Positions 1 through 8,135 of a DNA stretch of 64,000 nt are shown piece by piece (within the stretch, counting starts at the first letter, position 1; each line of letters begins with the position of its first letter). The DNA is from Cerasicoccus frondis (GTDB taxonomy: Bacteria; Verrucomicrobiota; Verrucomicrobiia; Opitutales; Cerasicoccaceae), in assembly GCA_031296915.1 (NCBI GenBank), contig JAVDPC010000028.1:22476-86475 (forward strand), read 5' to 3'. Under the pieces are notes generated by a model. The model was given only the letters and a program-made list of their open reading frames with translations. It searched no databases and was not told the DNA's origin. The translations under genes and the position numbers were made by a program.

Positions 1-1
1 T

Positions 2-1849
2 CACCTCAGCGTCAAGGCGCTGGAAAATCTGCTGCCCCACATGCGTCAGGGCATGCTCTATATGGCAAACCATGCCGAGGACTCCGCCATGCACGCTGCC
101 GGATACTTACGCAGGGACCAGCAAGCCAATACTGCCCTGAACGAACTGCCAGCGATGCAGGCGGCAACGTTTGAGGACATTGAGACAGCGGCCAGGCATG
201 CCGCTGAAAAGCTGGACAACGTGACTAGCCCAATCGTCCGCCGCGCACTTGTCGAGCTGCGCAAAGTCGTCAACGCGCTAATCAAAAAGCATGGCAGGCC
301 CACCCAAATTCATATCGAAATGGCCCGCTCGCTCAAGATGGGCCCCCAGCAGCGCAAAGAGCACAATAAGCGGAACCGCGATCTAGAGAGGCTACGCGAC
401 GAAGCCAGGGATGCACTCACCAAGCTGGGCGTAAAGCCGACCCGGGACGCCATCGATCTTTACCGTATCTGGCAGGAGCAAAACGAAGAATGTATTTACA
501 GCGGGAAGCACATCGGCATCCATCAGTTACTGAATGCCGAGGTGGATATCGACCACATCTACCCCTATTCACGCAGTCTGGACGACTCCTACATGAACAA
601 GGTCATCTGCCTACAAGGCATGAATCGTGACAAAGGCAATCGCACTCCCTACGAATGGCTCGCTGCCTCCAATCCCAATGCCTACGAGCAATTGGTGCAA
701 CGCGCCGAACGGCTCCCCTTCCCCAAACGCAAACGCATCTTCTCCAAGGAAATACCAGAGGGCTTTGCCAATCGTGACTTGAACGAAACGGCTTGGATGG
801 CGCGCGCCGCTCGCGCCTACCTCACTTGTCTGTTTGAAAATCCGGCGGACGTGGTCGCCATCAAAGGCATCCACACATCCATCCTGCGTGACCAGTGGCA
901 ACTGCACGGCCTGCTGCGCACGGATGAGGTGAACCTGAAGAATCGCGAAGACTATCGCCACCACGCGCTGGATGCTGTCGTCATCGCCTTGTGCAATCCG
1001 GCAACGGTCCAGAAACTGGCGCGCACGGAAACGCAGTTCACCCCCAACTGGGAAGCGCCAGCCAAAGGTCAACGCCGCTTCCATGTCCACATGAAGGCGC
1101 CACAAATCGAAGAGCCTTGGGAAAATTTCCGAGGCGATGTCGCAGCAGCCCTCAACAGGATTTGGGTTTCGCACCGACCACAGCGCAAAGTGTCCGGTCC
1201 GCTGCATGAAGAGACCTACTATGGCATGGCTGACCAAGGAACCTTAGTGATCCGAAAAGAACTGAGTTCCCTCAAGCCCAAGCAAATCGACAAAATACGC
1301 GACGTAACAATTCGCGAGATCGTGGCGCGCCATGTGGCCCATGGCGGCTCAATGGAAGATGAGATTTACATGCCTTCCGGCACCCCGATACGCAAGGTTC
1401 GCTTACTGGTAAGCAACGAATCGGCGGTTACTATTCGTGAGGGTAAGTCCGGTAAAACCGTGGTCATTCCAGGGAGCACACACCATGTGGCGATCTACGC
1501 ATTGCCCAACGGGAAACACCACTTCGAAGCGGTTTCGATGTTGGAGGCCAGCAATCGTCTCAAAGCTAAGCAACCGGTGTATCTGGATCATTCGACGGCC
1601 ATTACTCCCGGCGCCAAATTACTCATGCACTTGTGCAAAGGCGACAGCATCTTGGTAACCGATGGTGATGAAGAGCGCCTTTACACGTACAATACGATGG
1701 CCAGCACCAGCGGGCAGATGTGGTTCAAGGATCATCGCGACGCCAGCAAAGGAACAGGCCCCTCCTGCAGGCCCGGCTCTTTCGCGAAAAACTTCCCGAA
1801 TGCCCGCAAAGTCGTGGTGTTGCCACATGGAGAAATTCGCAACGCTTAA
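2..1849 (+). CDS. cas9: Cas9 endonuclease, type II-C, C-terminal part (5' end outside window)
   Basis: RNA-guided DNA nuclease of a type II CRISPR system. The frame is open from base 2, so the N-terminus (RuvC-I, bridge helix and much of the recognition lobe) is missing; 615 residues are visible. Numbering from base 2, a RuvC-II motif (IHIEMAR) has its glutamate at 106, the HNH nuclease has Asp184-His185 in DIDHIYPYS followed by an asparagine-rich NRDKGNRTP segment, and RuvC-III reads HHALDAVVIAL with Asp324. The remainder is the PAM-interacting C-terminal region. All nuclease residues seen are intact, so the enzyme is probably active. cas1 follows after 3 bp and cas2 overlaps cas1; no cas4 or csn2 is present, which fits type II-C. 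The ATG at 41 is internal to the gene, not its start. Confidence 0.95.
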   Translation, partial: HLSVKALENLLPHMRQGMLYMANHAEDSAMHAAGYLRRDQQANTALNELPAMQAATFEDIETAARHAAEKLDNVTSPIVRRALVELRKVVNALIKKHGRPTQIHIEMARSLKMGPQQRKEHNKRNRDLERLRDEARDALTKLGVKPTRDAIDLYRIWQEQNEECIYSGKHIGIHQLLNAEVDIDHIYPYSRSLDDSYMNKVICLQGMNRDKGNRTPYEWLAASNPNAYEQLVQRAERLPFPKRKRIFSKEIPEGFANRDLNETAWMARAARAYLTCLFENPADVVAIKGIHTSILRDQWQLHGLLRTDEVNLKNREDYRHHALDAVVIALCNPATVQKLARTETQFTPNWEAPAKGQRRFHVHMKAPQIEEPWENFRGDVAAALNRIWVSHRPQRKVSGPLHEETYYGMADQGTLVIRKELSSLKPKQIDKIRDVTIREIVARHVAHGGSMEDEIYMPSGTPIRKVRLLVSNESAVTIREGKSGKTVVIPGSTHHVAIYALPNGKHHFEAVSMLEASNRLKAKQPVYLDHSTAITPGAKLLMHLCKGDSILVTDGDEERLYTYNTMASTSGQMWFKDHRDASKGTGPSCRPGSFAKNFPNARKVVVLPHGEIRNA

Positions 1850-1852
1850 AGC

Positions 1853-2755
1853 ATGGTCAAACACACCTTGGAGTTTACGGAACGATGCACCCACCTGAAC
1901 CTCAGACATGGGCAACTGGTGGTCTGTCTGCGGGATGAGGAGCGCACCTTTGCCTGTGAGGATATCGGTGTGGTCGTCTTGCAGGAAGCCGCGACGTCAG
2001 TATCTACAGCCGCGCTGAATGCATTACTGGAATCCGGGGCCGCAGTCGTCATCTGCAACAAGCGTTTTCTGCCTACCGGCATGCTCCTGCCACTCGCCAC
2101 CCACACGGAGCTGGTGCCCCGCATGCAGGCTCAACTTCGGGCAGACCGTCCAGCCCTCAAACAAGCCTGGCGGCAGACTGTGATCGCCAAAATCAAGGCG
2201 CAAGCTGCCCTACTGGATAACCCGCAACGCAAACGTCTTGAGGAAATGCAGCAGCGCGTGCGCTCGGGCGACTCGGACAACTACGAAGCACAGGCCGCCT
2301 GCGTCTACTGGCCAAGCTATTTTCCCCAACAATACCACCAGGGCGATAAGCGCGACGCCGAGGGCGAGACCCTCTTCAACGCCTGTCTCAATTATGGCTA
2401 CAGCATCATTCGGGCCGCGGTTGCGCGGGCGATTGTCACGGCAGGCATGGTTCCCGCCTTAGGGATGGAACATCATCGGCGCAATAATCCATACTGCTTG
2501 GCCGATGACCTGATGGAGCCACTGCGGCCTCTCGTTGACCAACAGGTAAAGACTATACTTGCAACTGAGTGTGATACGAATGCCACACTGAAGCGCCATC
2601 ACCGCAATCAACTACTCAAACTGCTCACCAGCCCCTACCGGATGAACGGACGAACCGGCCCATTACTCGCAGTCCTTCCAGAATATATAAACGGCTACTT
2701 TCGCTTCATCACCAAGGAGGCCAAAACCATCAACTTCCCCATTCGGAGCACGTAA
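1853..2755 (+). CDS. cas1: CRISPR-associated endonuclease Cas1 (type II)
   Basis: Spacer-integration enzyme that works with Cas2. The 300-residue length is normal for type II Cas1. The metal ligands expected of the family are present: Glu145 (in YEAQAA), His207-His208 (GMEHH) and Glu222 in the LADDLMEPLRP block, preceded by the typical LNYGYSIIRA helix. It starts 3 bp after the cas9 stop and its stop codon overlaps the cas2 start (TAATG), so cas9-cas1-cas2 form one transcription unit. Nothing looks degraded, so acquisition capacity is probably retained. Confidence 0.95.
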   Translation: MVKHTLEFTERCTHLNLRHGQLVVCLRDEERTFACEDIGVVVLQEAATSVSTAALNALLESGAAVVICNKRFLPTGMLLPLATHTELVPRMQAQLRADRPALKQAWRQTVIAKIKAQAALLDNPQRKRLEEMQQRVRSGDSDNYEAQAACVYWPSYFPQQYHQGDKRDAEGETLFNACLNYGYSIIRAAVARAIVTAGMVPALGMEHHRRNNPYCLADDLMEPLRPLVDQQVKTILATECDTNATLKRHHRNQLLKLLTSPYRMNGRTGPLLAVLPEYINGYFRFITKEAKTINFPIRST

Positions 2756-3084
2756 TGTGGATATCGGGATATCGCTGCATGTGGATAGTCGTTCTCTTTG
2801 ATCTACCAGTTACGACTGAGAAGACGCGCAAGGCTTACGCACGGTTCCGCAAGTCTCTCGTAGAAGATGGGTTCGGCATGATGCAGTATTCGGTTTATTA
2901 TCGCCATTGCCCCAGTCGGGAAAACATGGCGGTCCATCTTCAGCGCATCCGGAAACTGGTCCCTCCCGACGGTGAAGTGCGCATCCTTCAATTTACTGAT
3001 AAACAGTTCTCTATGATGGAAGTTTATCGCGGAAAACGCTACCAACCATCCGAAGAACCCCCTGCTCAACTAGAAATGTTTTAA
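2755..3084 (+). CDS. cas2: CRISPR-associated protein Cas2 (type II)
   Basis: Small ferredoxin-fold partner of Cas1 in spacer acquisition. The start used here is the ATG in the TAATG overlap with cas1, giving 109 residues. A second ATG at 2779 gives 101 residues and puts the conserved aspartate of VLFDLPV at position 8, where the family usually has it, so 2779 is a credible true start. The MMQYSVYYRHC strand and a C-terminal tail are also typical. It is the last cas gene; the CRISPR array begins 47 bp after its stop, with a strong inverted repeat in the gap. Confidence 0.93.
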   Translation: MWISGYRCMWIVVLFDLPVTTEKTRKAYARFRKSLVEDGFGMMQYSVYYRHCPSRENMAVHLQRIRKLVPPDGEVRILQFTDKQFSMMEVYRGKRYQPSEEPPAQLEMF

Positions 3085-3086
3085 CC

Positions 3087-3127
3087 AAAAGCCGCCTAAC
3101 CTGCTTGTTTATAGTAGGTTAGGCGGC
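3087..3127 (-). terminator. Intrinsic-terminator-like hairpin between cas2 and CRISPR array
   Basis: Bases 3091-3102 (GCCGCCTAACCT) and 3116-3127 (AGGTTAGGCGGC) are perfect 12-bp inverted repeats; three more pairs including one G-T extend the stem into the 13-base loop. On the minus strand the stem is followed at once by TTTTGG (plus bases 3090-3085), as in a rho-independent terminator; on the plus strand no T-run follows. It would therefore stop a transcript coming out of the array toward cas2, and could also limit cas2 read-through. It ends 4 bp before repeat 1, so there is no conventional AT-rich leader here. Confidence 0.7.
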
Positions 3128-3131
3128 AGAT

Positions 3132-4679
3132 ATGGTAATTGATCACTGCCTACTGTCAATCCGCAGCCTCATCTTCGTAGTCCTTAACGTCATACCAATG
3201 GTAATTGATCACTGCCTACTGTCAATCCGCAGCATACTCAAGACTGTAGCCCTGACCGCTGTTATGGTAATTGATCACTGCCTACTGTCAATCCGCAGCA
3301 CACGATTCGAGGTGTCGCTTGATGGTCAGATGGTAATTGATCACTGCCTACTGTCAATCCGCAGCCGTTACCGTCGCCTTTGTCTGGTGACCTTTATGGT
3401 AATTGATCACTGCCTACTGTCAATCCGCAGCAGCAACCTGAATACATTCGAAGCAGCGCCCATGGTAATTGATCACTGCCTGCTGTCAATCCGCAGCTGG
3501 ATGGATCTCGTATGCGATTTGCAGACCATGGTAATTGATCACTGCCTGCTGTCAATCCGCAGCAATCGACGCCATGGAAAGAAGCAAAAGCTCATGGTAA
3601 TTGATCACTGCCTGCTGTCAATCCGCAGCCTGAATCAGCAGGGGCGCGGTGTCGGTGTTATGGTAATTGATCACTGCCTGCTGTCAATCCGCAGCACTGC
3701 GAGAACCATAGCCGATGGACATTAATGGTAATTGATCACTGCCTGCTGTCAATCCGCAGCATGGGCACAACCGGGCAATTCGGCAGGCCAATGGTAATTG
3801 ATCACTGCCTGCTGTCAATCCGCAGCAGTGGCAGCGATGTGCAAGTGCAGCGCAGTATGGTAATTGATCACTGCCTGCTGTCAATCCGCAGCTGCGGCTG
3901 CGTGGGATAGGCATCGGATTGGATGGTAATTGATCACTGCCTGCTGTCAATCCGCAGCTGGCTCCGGCTCGTGCCCGCGCCCGCATAGATGGTAATTGAT
4001 CACTGCCTGCTGTCAATCCGCAGCTCTTGTGGTTCGCGTAACCGGTTGTCCATTATGGTAATTGATCACTGCCTGCTGTCAATCCGCAGCTACGCTACCG
4101 ACGATGACGACGATATCGTATGGTAATTGATCACTGCCTGCTGTCAATCCGCAGCCACCAGAGCGAGCTGGCCAAGGGCCAGCGAATGGTAATTGATCAC
4201 TGCCTGCTGTCAATCCGCAGCCATATACGCTTCGAGGATTGCTTCATTGCATGGTAATTGATCACTGCCTGCTGTCAATCCGCAGCGAAATCCGGAACGC
4301 ATTGAGCGCCGACAATATGGTAATTGATCACTGCCTGCTGTCAATCCGCAGCAAAGCGTCGACCGCAGTCTGCGCGGTTTTATGGTAATTGATCACTGCC
4401 TGCTGTCAATCCGCAGCTAAAGTCCCAGGGCTTTCGCCTCCGACTGACATGGTAATTGATCAGTGCCTGCTGTCAATCCGCAGCTGAGCGCAATTTTGAA
4501 TGATTTGGGGCGTGCATGGTAATTGATCACTGCCTGCTGTCAATCCGCAGCTTAGACGAGGTTGTGACTGATGAATGGGATGGTATTGATCACTGCCTGC
4601 TGTCAATCCGCAGCTTGACCCCTGAGCAGGAACGCTCCGTCGCATGGTAATTGATCACTGCCTGCTGTCAATCCGCAGC
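3132..4679 (-). CRISPR. CRISPR array, 24 repeats of 36 bp and 23 spacers
   Basis: Repeats begin at 3132 and recur about every 66 bp; the last spans 4644-4679. On the plus strand each begins ATGGTAATTGATCACTGCC and ends GTCAATCCGCAGC. Spacers 1-8 are exactly 30 bp and later ones 28-31 bp. Repeats 1-5 carry A at position 21 and repeats 6-24 carry G. Repeat 21 (4449) has CAG for CAC, and repeat 23 (4580-4614) has lost one A and is 35 bp. Read on the minus strand the repeat starts GCTGCGGATTGAC, the handle form I recall for other type II-C crRNAs (for example Parvibaculum), so minus-strand transcription is inferred. No spacer source was recognised. The plus-strand reading frames across the array are not genes. 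Confidence 0.99.
4644..4671 (-). promoter_or_regulatory. Promoter-like element inside a CRISPR repeat (example: repeat 24; recurs in the repeats)
   Basis: On the minus strand the repeat contains a perfect -35 hexamer TTGACA (plus 4666-4671), then 16 bp, then TACCAT at its very end (plus 4644-4649), matching TATAAT at 4 of 6 positions. A start about 7 bp further would fall in the spacer and leave roughly 23 nt of guide before the next repeat. Repeat-borne promoters that produce individual crRNAs are known from Neisseria type II-C systems; applying this here is inference. The same pair occurs in all full-length repeats. Repeat 23 has 15-bp spacing and may be weaker. Confidence 0.6.
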
Positions 4680-4769
4680 TGCTTATTGGGCGAAGAGAGC
4701 TGAAGAATTCTCAGAAACCTACACAATTCCACACTTCCCACAGCGACTATTTTCCTCAAAATTGCGAGC

Positions 4770-5423
4770 ATGATTGAAATCACTTATTCAGATAAACTGA
4801 AGCCGCTGCTAAAGCTTGGCGCACCAACGCGAGGGCCCCAATGGTTGGACTATGCGAAGCAGTTTGGGCTGACGACTGCAGACGAAGCCGAGCTGCTGCG
4901 GATGGCGCAGGATAAGGACTTGAATCAGCTCAAATCAAAAAACCGGGCGGTCTTTGCGCCACTGCATGCTATCCGAGCATTGAAGCAAGTTGGCACCGAG
5001 GCGATCGTTACGCCATTGATCCAAATATTGGAAGCATATGAGGATGACGACTGGGTTTCGGTCGATATTCCGCGCACCTTAGCAAAGCTCGGAAAATCAG
5101 TGATTCCAGAGATTGAACAATACCTGCGAAACGTTTCCAATAGCGAATCCGCCCGCTTTTCATTAGCGAGTTTTTACACCGCGTGTGACGAGCAGCACCC
5201 TCACCTGCGCTCCACGCTGACTAATAGCGCACATTCGCTGATCTCCGACTTTGACCGTTTTGAGCCAGAATTTAATGCATTCATCATCTGTGAATTAATG
5301 CGCCTCCATGCCATTTCCTCCCTACCCGCCATTCGCCTAGCTTGCTTGAGCAAGCAAGTCGAAGAGATAATTTGCGGTGACTATGCAGACATCAAGGCCC
5401 ATATCGAAAGCGCAGAGATATAG
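4770..5423 (+). CDS. HEAT-repeat-like protein of unknown function
   Basis: A 217-residue soluble protein with no signal peptide or membrane segment. The segment around residues 65-115 (HAIRALKQVGTEAIVTPL, then DIPRTLAKLGKSVIPEIEQYL) has the paired-helix rhythm of HEAT or PBS-lyase-like repeats, suggesting a protein-binding scaffold; this is a structural guess. It lies 90 bp after the last CRISPR repeat, and the gap shows no clear promoter or anti-repeat. The next gene starts 15 bp downstream on the same strand, so the two may be co-transcribed. There is no evidence of a CRISPR role. Confidence 0.6.
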   Translation: MIEITYSDKLKPLLKLGAPTRGPQWLDYAKQFGLTTADEAELLRMAQDKDLNQLKSKNRAVFAPLHAIRALKQVGTEAIVTPLIQILEAYEDDDWVSVDIPRTLAKLGKSVIPEIEQYLRNVSNSESARFSLASFYTACDEQHPHLRSTLTNSAHSLISDFDRFEPEFNAFIICELMRLHAISSLPAIRLACLSKQVEEIICGDYADIKAHIESAEI

Positions 5424-5438
5424 CTCATTCAATTTGCC

Positions 5439-6071
5439 ATGCCCGACAACGAGAACCAACTACCCGAGCACGACGACGACCCGCGCATAGAGCAGGCGCT
5501 CCGCCTAGGAGAATTGCGGGCGCAGGTTGATGCCGCGACCGATGGCGAGTTCATCGAAGTCATTGGGGAGGATGTGTCGATGGATGCGCAGGAGCAGTTT
5601 TGGCAGCATGTGCTCGCGTATGAGTCAGCGCCGGAGGGCACCTTGTTCGTGCAATTGAAGGAACGCTGCGGCTTGCGCCCCACCAAGCCGACGGAGCTCG
5701 AATCTGACGCCGCCGTGCATGAGGCGCTGTGGGAACTGATCCGCGCACTGGCAGAGCTGCGGGTGTTTTTATATGACACCAACCACCTGAGCGACCGCGA
5801 TCTCTATCAGTTGCTTTATGACGAAACGCTACCCGAGGAACGGACCATCATGCCACCGGAGTCGGGCTGGAATTGCCGCATTGGCATCAGCGAATACCCA
5901 ACCCCCGAATTCCCCGAGCCCAGCGACACCTATCTGGCTTACTTCGCAAAAGATGAAGAACGACAACGGTGGCTCGACGATTTTCCCGAAACACCGTTGC
6001 CACCCAAGCGAATGCCGATCTGCCACCGCGACCACTTGCTGCCCATTCCGCCGGAAGAACAGACCAACTAG
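5439..6071 (+). CDS. Conserved hypothetical protein, acidic
   Basis: A 210-residue acidic cytoplasmic protein. The central part (FWQHVLAYESAPEGTLFVQL, then LWELIRALAELRVFLYDT) and the C-terminal part (GWNCRIGISEY, then DEERQRWLDDFPETPLPP) resemble a conserved bacterial family that I recognise only as hypothetical. No catalytic motif is apparent. It sits 15 bp after the HEAT-like gene and is convergent with the TPR gene that follows. Start choice: the first ATG in frame; no convincing ribosome-binding site is visible. Confidence 0.6.
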   Translation: MPDNENQLPEHDDDPRIEQALRLGELRAQVDAATDGEFIEVIGEDVSMDAQEQFWQHVLAYESAPEGTLFVQLKERCGLRPTKPTELESDAAVHEALWELIRALAELRVFLYDTNHLSDRDLYQLLYDETLPEERTIMPPESGWNCRIGISEYPTPEFPEPSDTYLAYFAKDEERQRWLDDFPETPLPPKRMPICHRDHLLPIPPEEQTN

Positions 6072-6103
6072 AGCACAGCGTTAGCCAGGACCGTATTGAT
6101 CGA

Positions 6104-7102
6104 TTAACTGCTTTTGCCGCGAACGCGCTTGAGCCAACTGACAGCCTCTTGGTTGCCCAACCAGAGCGCTTGCGTGTGTTGGGCAAGGATTTCCGCCTCT
6201 TGCAGGCTGCCCGGTGAATACATGCCAGGCATCTCATCCGGCAACTGGTAGGCGCCTGTGAAAAACTCCGCGCAGTGGGGGTTGTTTTTCAGCGCTTTCT
6301 TGAGGGCGGCATCAGCCTTCTTGCCCGCACCATGACGCAGGAAGAGCTCCAAGGCGTTTCCATAGAGCCAGGCCGCCATGTCCTGCGGGTAGCGGTCGAG
6401 TAAGGCGCGCGCCGCGTCCAGGTCCTCCACCATCAGGTAGGCGGCGCCCAGAGAATCGCGCACTCCCTGGTTGTCATTGGGATTCAGCTCCAACATTTCC
6501 TCCCAAGTATCAATGGCTGCCGACAGATTGCCTTCAGTGAAATAAAATTCCCCCAACGCAGCCAAGCCGCGCATGAAGGGACGCGTCTCCATGAACCCCC
6601 AGAACTCACCGCGAAAGTCATCAAAGTCATCTCCAATAATGACACGACCTGCGTTGATGGCGCGCATCACATAGCACTCGTATTCCGCAGCCGAGAGATC
6701 CAGCGAGTGCGCCAGAATCAGCCAAGCGTCAGCACATTCCGGGTGCGTATCAAGCGCCTCACGCGCCAGCTTGATGCGCTTCTTTAGAGTTGGCGCATCC
6801 TGGGCGTCGTAAACCAGCTCATTGGCGTCGTAAAGCCGGTCTTCATCGTCGATGCCGCCAGGCATAGCGCTCCAATCGATAGCGCCCAAAGCTTCGGGGC
6901 CACCCGCCAAATCAACTGCGTCCATCAGTTCGCTCAAGGCGGATTTCATCTCCGCCAATGCAGCGTGGTCGCCACCCAATTTTTCGAGCATCATCTGCTC
7001 CATCGGATTCACGACACTCTGGGCAGTCTTGGCGGATTTCTTAGCCGCTTTCTTCGTGGCTTTTTTGGCCTGCTTGCGTGGTTGGCTGGATTTCTTCGGC
7101 AT
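6104..7102 (-). CDS. TPR-domain protein with Lys/Ala-rich N-terminus
   Basis: About 332 residues. The frame extends upstream to 7165, but the ATG at 7102 (MPKKSSQPRK) is preferred because the upstream residues look like non-coding translation. The N-terminus is a basic Lys/Ala tail (repeated AKK/TKK), as in histone H1-like or nucleic-acid-binding tails. The rest is helical, with TPR-like units (for example PECADAWLILAHSLDLSAAE and LNPNDNQGVRDSLGAAYLMV), suggesting a protein-interaction role. The C-terminus PGSLQEAEILAQHTQALW is also seen in conserved TPR proteins of unknown function. It is transcribed convergently with the preceding gene. Confidence 0.65.
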   Translation of the reverse strand: MPKKSSQPRKQAKKATKKAAKKSAKTAQSVVNPMEQMMLEKLGGDHAALAEMKSALSELMDAVDLAGGPEALGAIDWSAMPGGIDDEDRLYDANELVYDAQDAPTLKKRIKLAREALDTHPECADAWLILAHSLDLSAAEYECYVMRAINAGRVIIGDDFDDFRGEFWGFMETRPFMRGLAALGEFYFTEGNLSAAIDTWEEMLELNPNDNQGVRDSLGAAYLMVEDLDAARALLDRYPQDMAAWLYGNALELFLRHGAGKKADAALKKALKNNPHCAEFFTGAYQLPDEMPGMYSPGSLQEAEILAQHTQALWLGNQEAVSWLKRVRGKSS

Positions 7103-7196
7103 GCACTCAACAAGGCAAATACGGCCCTGCAATGCAATGACAAGTACGCAGCAAAAAGCAGCCACGGCAATTATATAGGCGTTAACCTGATACTAT

Positions 7197-8135
7197 TTAC
7201 TCTTTTCCATCATCGTGCGCTGCGCGTAGGGCGCCGCCCAGCAGCCAACGCTGTATAACTGCCACTTCTTCGGTAGTTAATTGAGGTTTGTCCTTAGGCG
7301 GCATGTGATCACTGTCGGACATCGGCAGAAGGACGCTGGTCAAGATGGTGCTGGCATCGGGATCGCCCGGGACAATGCAAGGGCCAGACTCCCCTCCCCG
7401 CAAAAGCGCCTCATAGCTATCCATGATCAATCCACCTTTGAAGTAAGCTCGCTTGTGGCATGAGTTGCATTTCGCCGCAAAGAGGGCGGCAATCGTCGGC
7501 TCATAATAAACCGGACTGCCGACAGACGGGATCTCGATCACGGTCACCGCATTTGAATTGGCCAACCATGGCAAATGCTCGGTTAGATAGTCTTCGCCGT
7601 GCGTAATGGAGCCGCCCTGATGGCCGGTCCAAACCAGCAGCCCACAAGCAACGACCAATGTTACGCGATAAAACCAGGACCAAACTTTTTGCAAGTGGTA
7701 GGCAGGCAGGCAACGCAGGGTCAGCGCAAAGACCGTTAAGGCCGCAGTCGCGATGCCCCAGCGCAAATGACTGCTAATCAGCGGCCCGGCGGACGCTTCG
7801 CTATCGGCCAACAGAATACCGAAGACGGTGGACGCCACGGTGACCAAGGCGGCAAACAGCATGGCCAATCCAGTGGGATAGTTCAGCTTCCCACGGCTGA
7901 GGACAGTCACCAGCTCCATTAGGAGAACCAGGAATAAGATCCCAATGGGCAGGTGGATAATTGCCGGATGCAGACGCCCGAGAAAGAACGCCCACTCCAC
8001 AGACGTATCTTTCAACAGTAGCAGAATCAGTGGACTGCAGGCGACCAGCGGAAGTAAAAGGAAGAGCTTGGAACGCCGACCATGATTAGCGTTTCCGCAG
8101 CTTCCTGACACTATCCCTTGGCGGTCCACATTCAA
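7197..8135 (-). CDS. DUF2231-type membrane protein with C-terminal cytochrome c domain
   Basis: A 312-residue protein with an N-terminal set of about five membrane helices (starting LFLLLPLVACSPLILLLLK, then HPAIIHLPIGILFLVLLMEL, a DUF2231-like segment) and a periplasmic c-type cytochrome domain of the planctomycete type. Residues 223-227 are CNSCH, the single heme-attachment site; MPPKDKPQLTTEE near the end supplies the usual distal Met and the conserved tail of this domain. Its start overlaps the stop of the VKOR-DsbA gene by 4 bp (ATGA), so the two are translationally coupled. A redox role at the membrane is likely, the substrate unknown. Confidence 0.8.
   Translation of the reverse strand: MNVDRQGIVSGSCGNANHGRRSKLFLLLPLVACSPLILLLLKDTSVEWAFFLGRLHPAIIHLPIGILFLVLLMELVTVLSRGKLNYPTGLAMLFAALVTVASTVFGILLADSEASAGPLISSHLRWGIATAALTVFALTLRCLPAYHLQKVWSWFYRVTLVVACGLLVWTGHQGGSITHGEDYLTEHLPWLANSNAVTVIEIPSVGSPVYYEPTIAALFAAKCNSCHKRAYFKGGLIMDSYEALLRGGESGPCIVPGDPDASTILTSVLLPMSDSDHMPPKDKPQLTTEEVAVIQRWLLGGALRAAHDDGKE

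Noticed and set aside
41-43. ATG at 41 as the start of the first gene
   Set aside because: The frame is open to the left edge and the upstream codons (HLSVKALENLLPH) match conserved Cas9 sequence.
3132-3910. Plus-strand open frames across the array (197 and 61 residues) with a repeated MVIDHCLLSIRS peptide
   Set aside because: They are an effect of the 66-bp repeat period being divisible by three; no coding context, and the frame breaks where spacers change length.
3168-4643. Self-targeting spacers matching other parts of this window
   Set aside because: Reading the 23 spacers against the obvious genes by eye gave no match; not exhaustive, and an alignment search would be needed to exclude it.
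3684-4645. Minus-strand open frames in the array with repeated LTAGSDQLP peptide
   Set aside because: Same cause: translation of CRISPR repeats, not genes.
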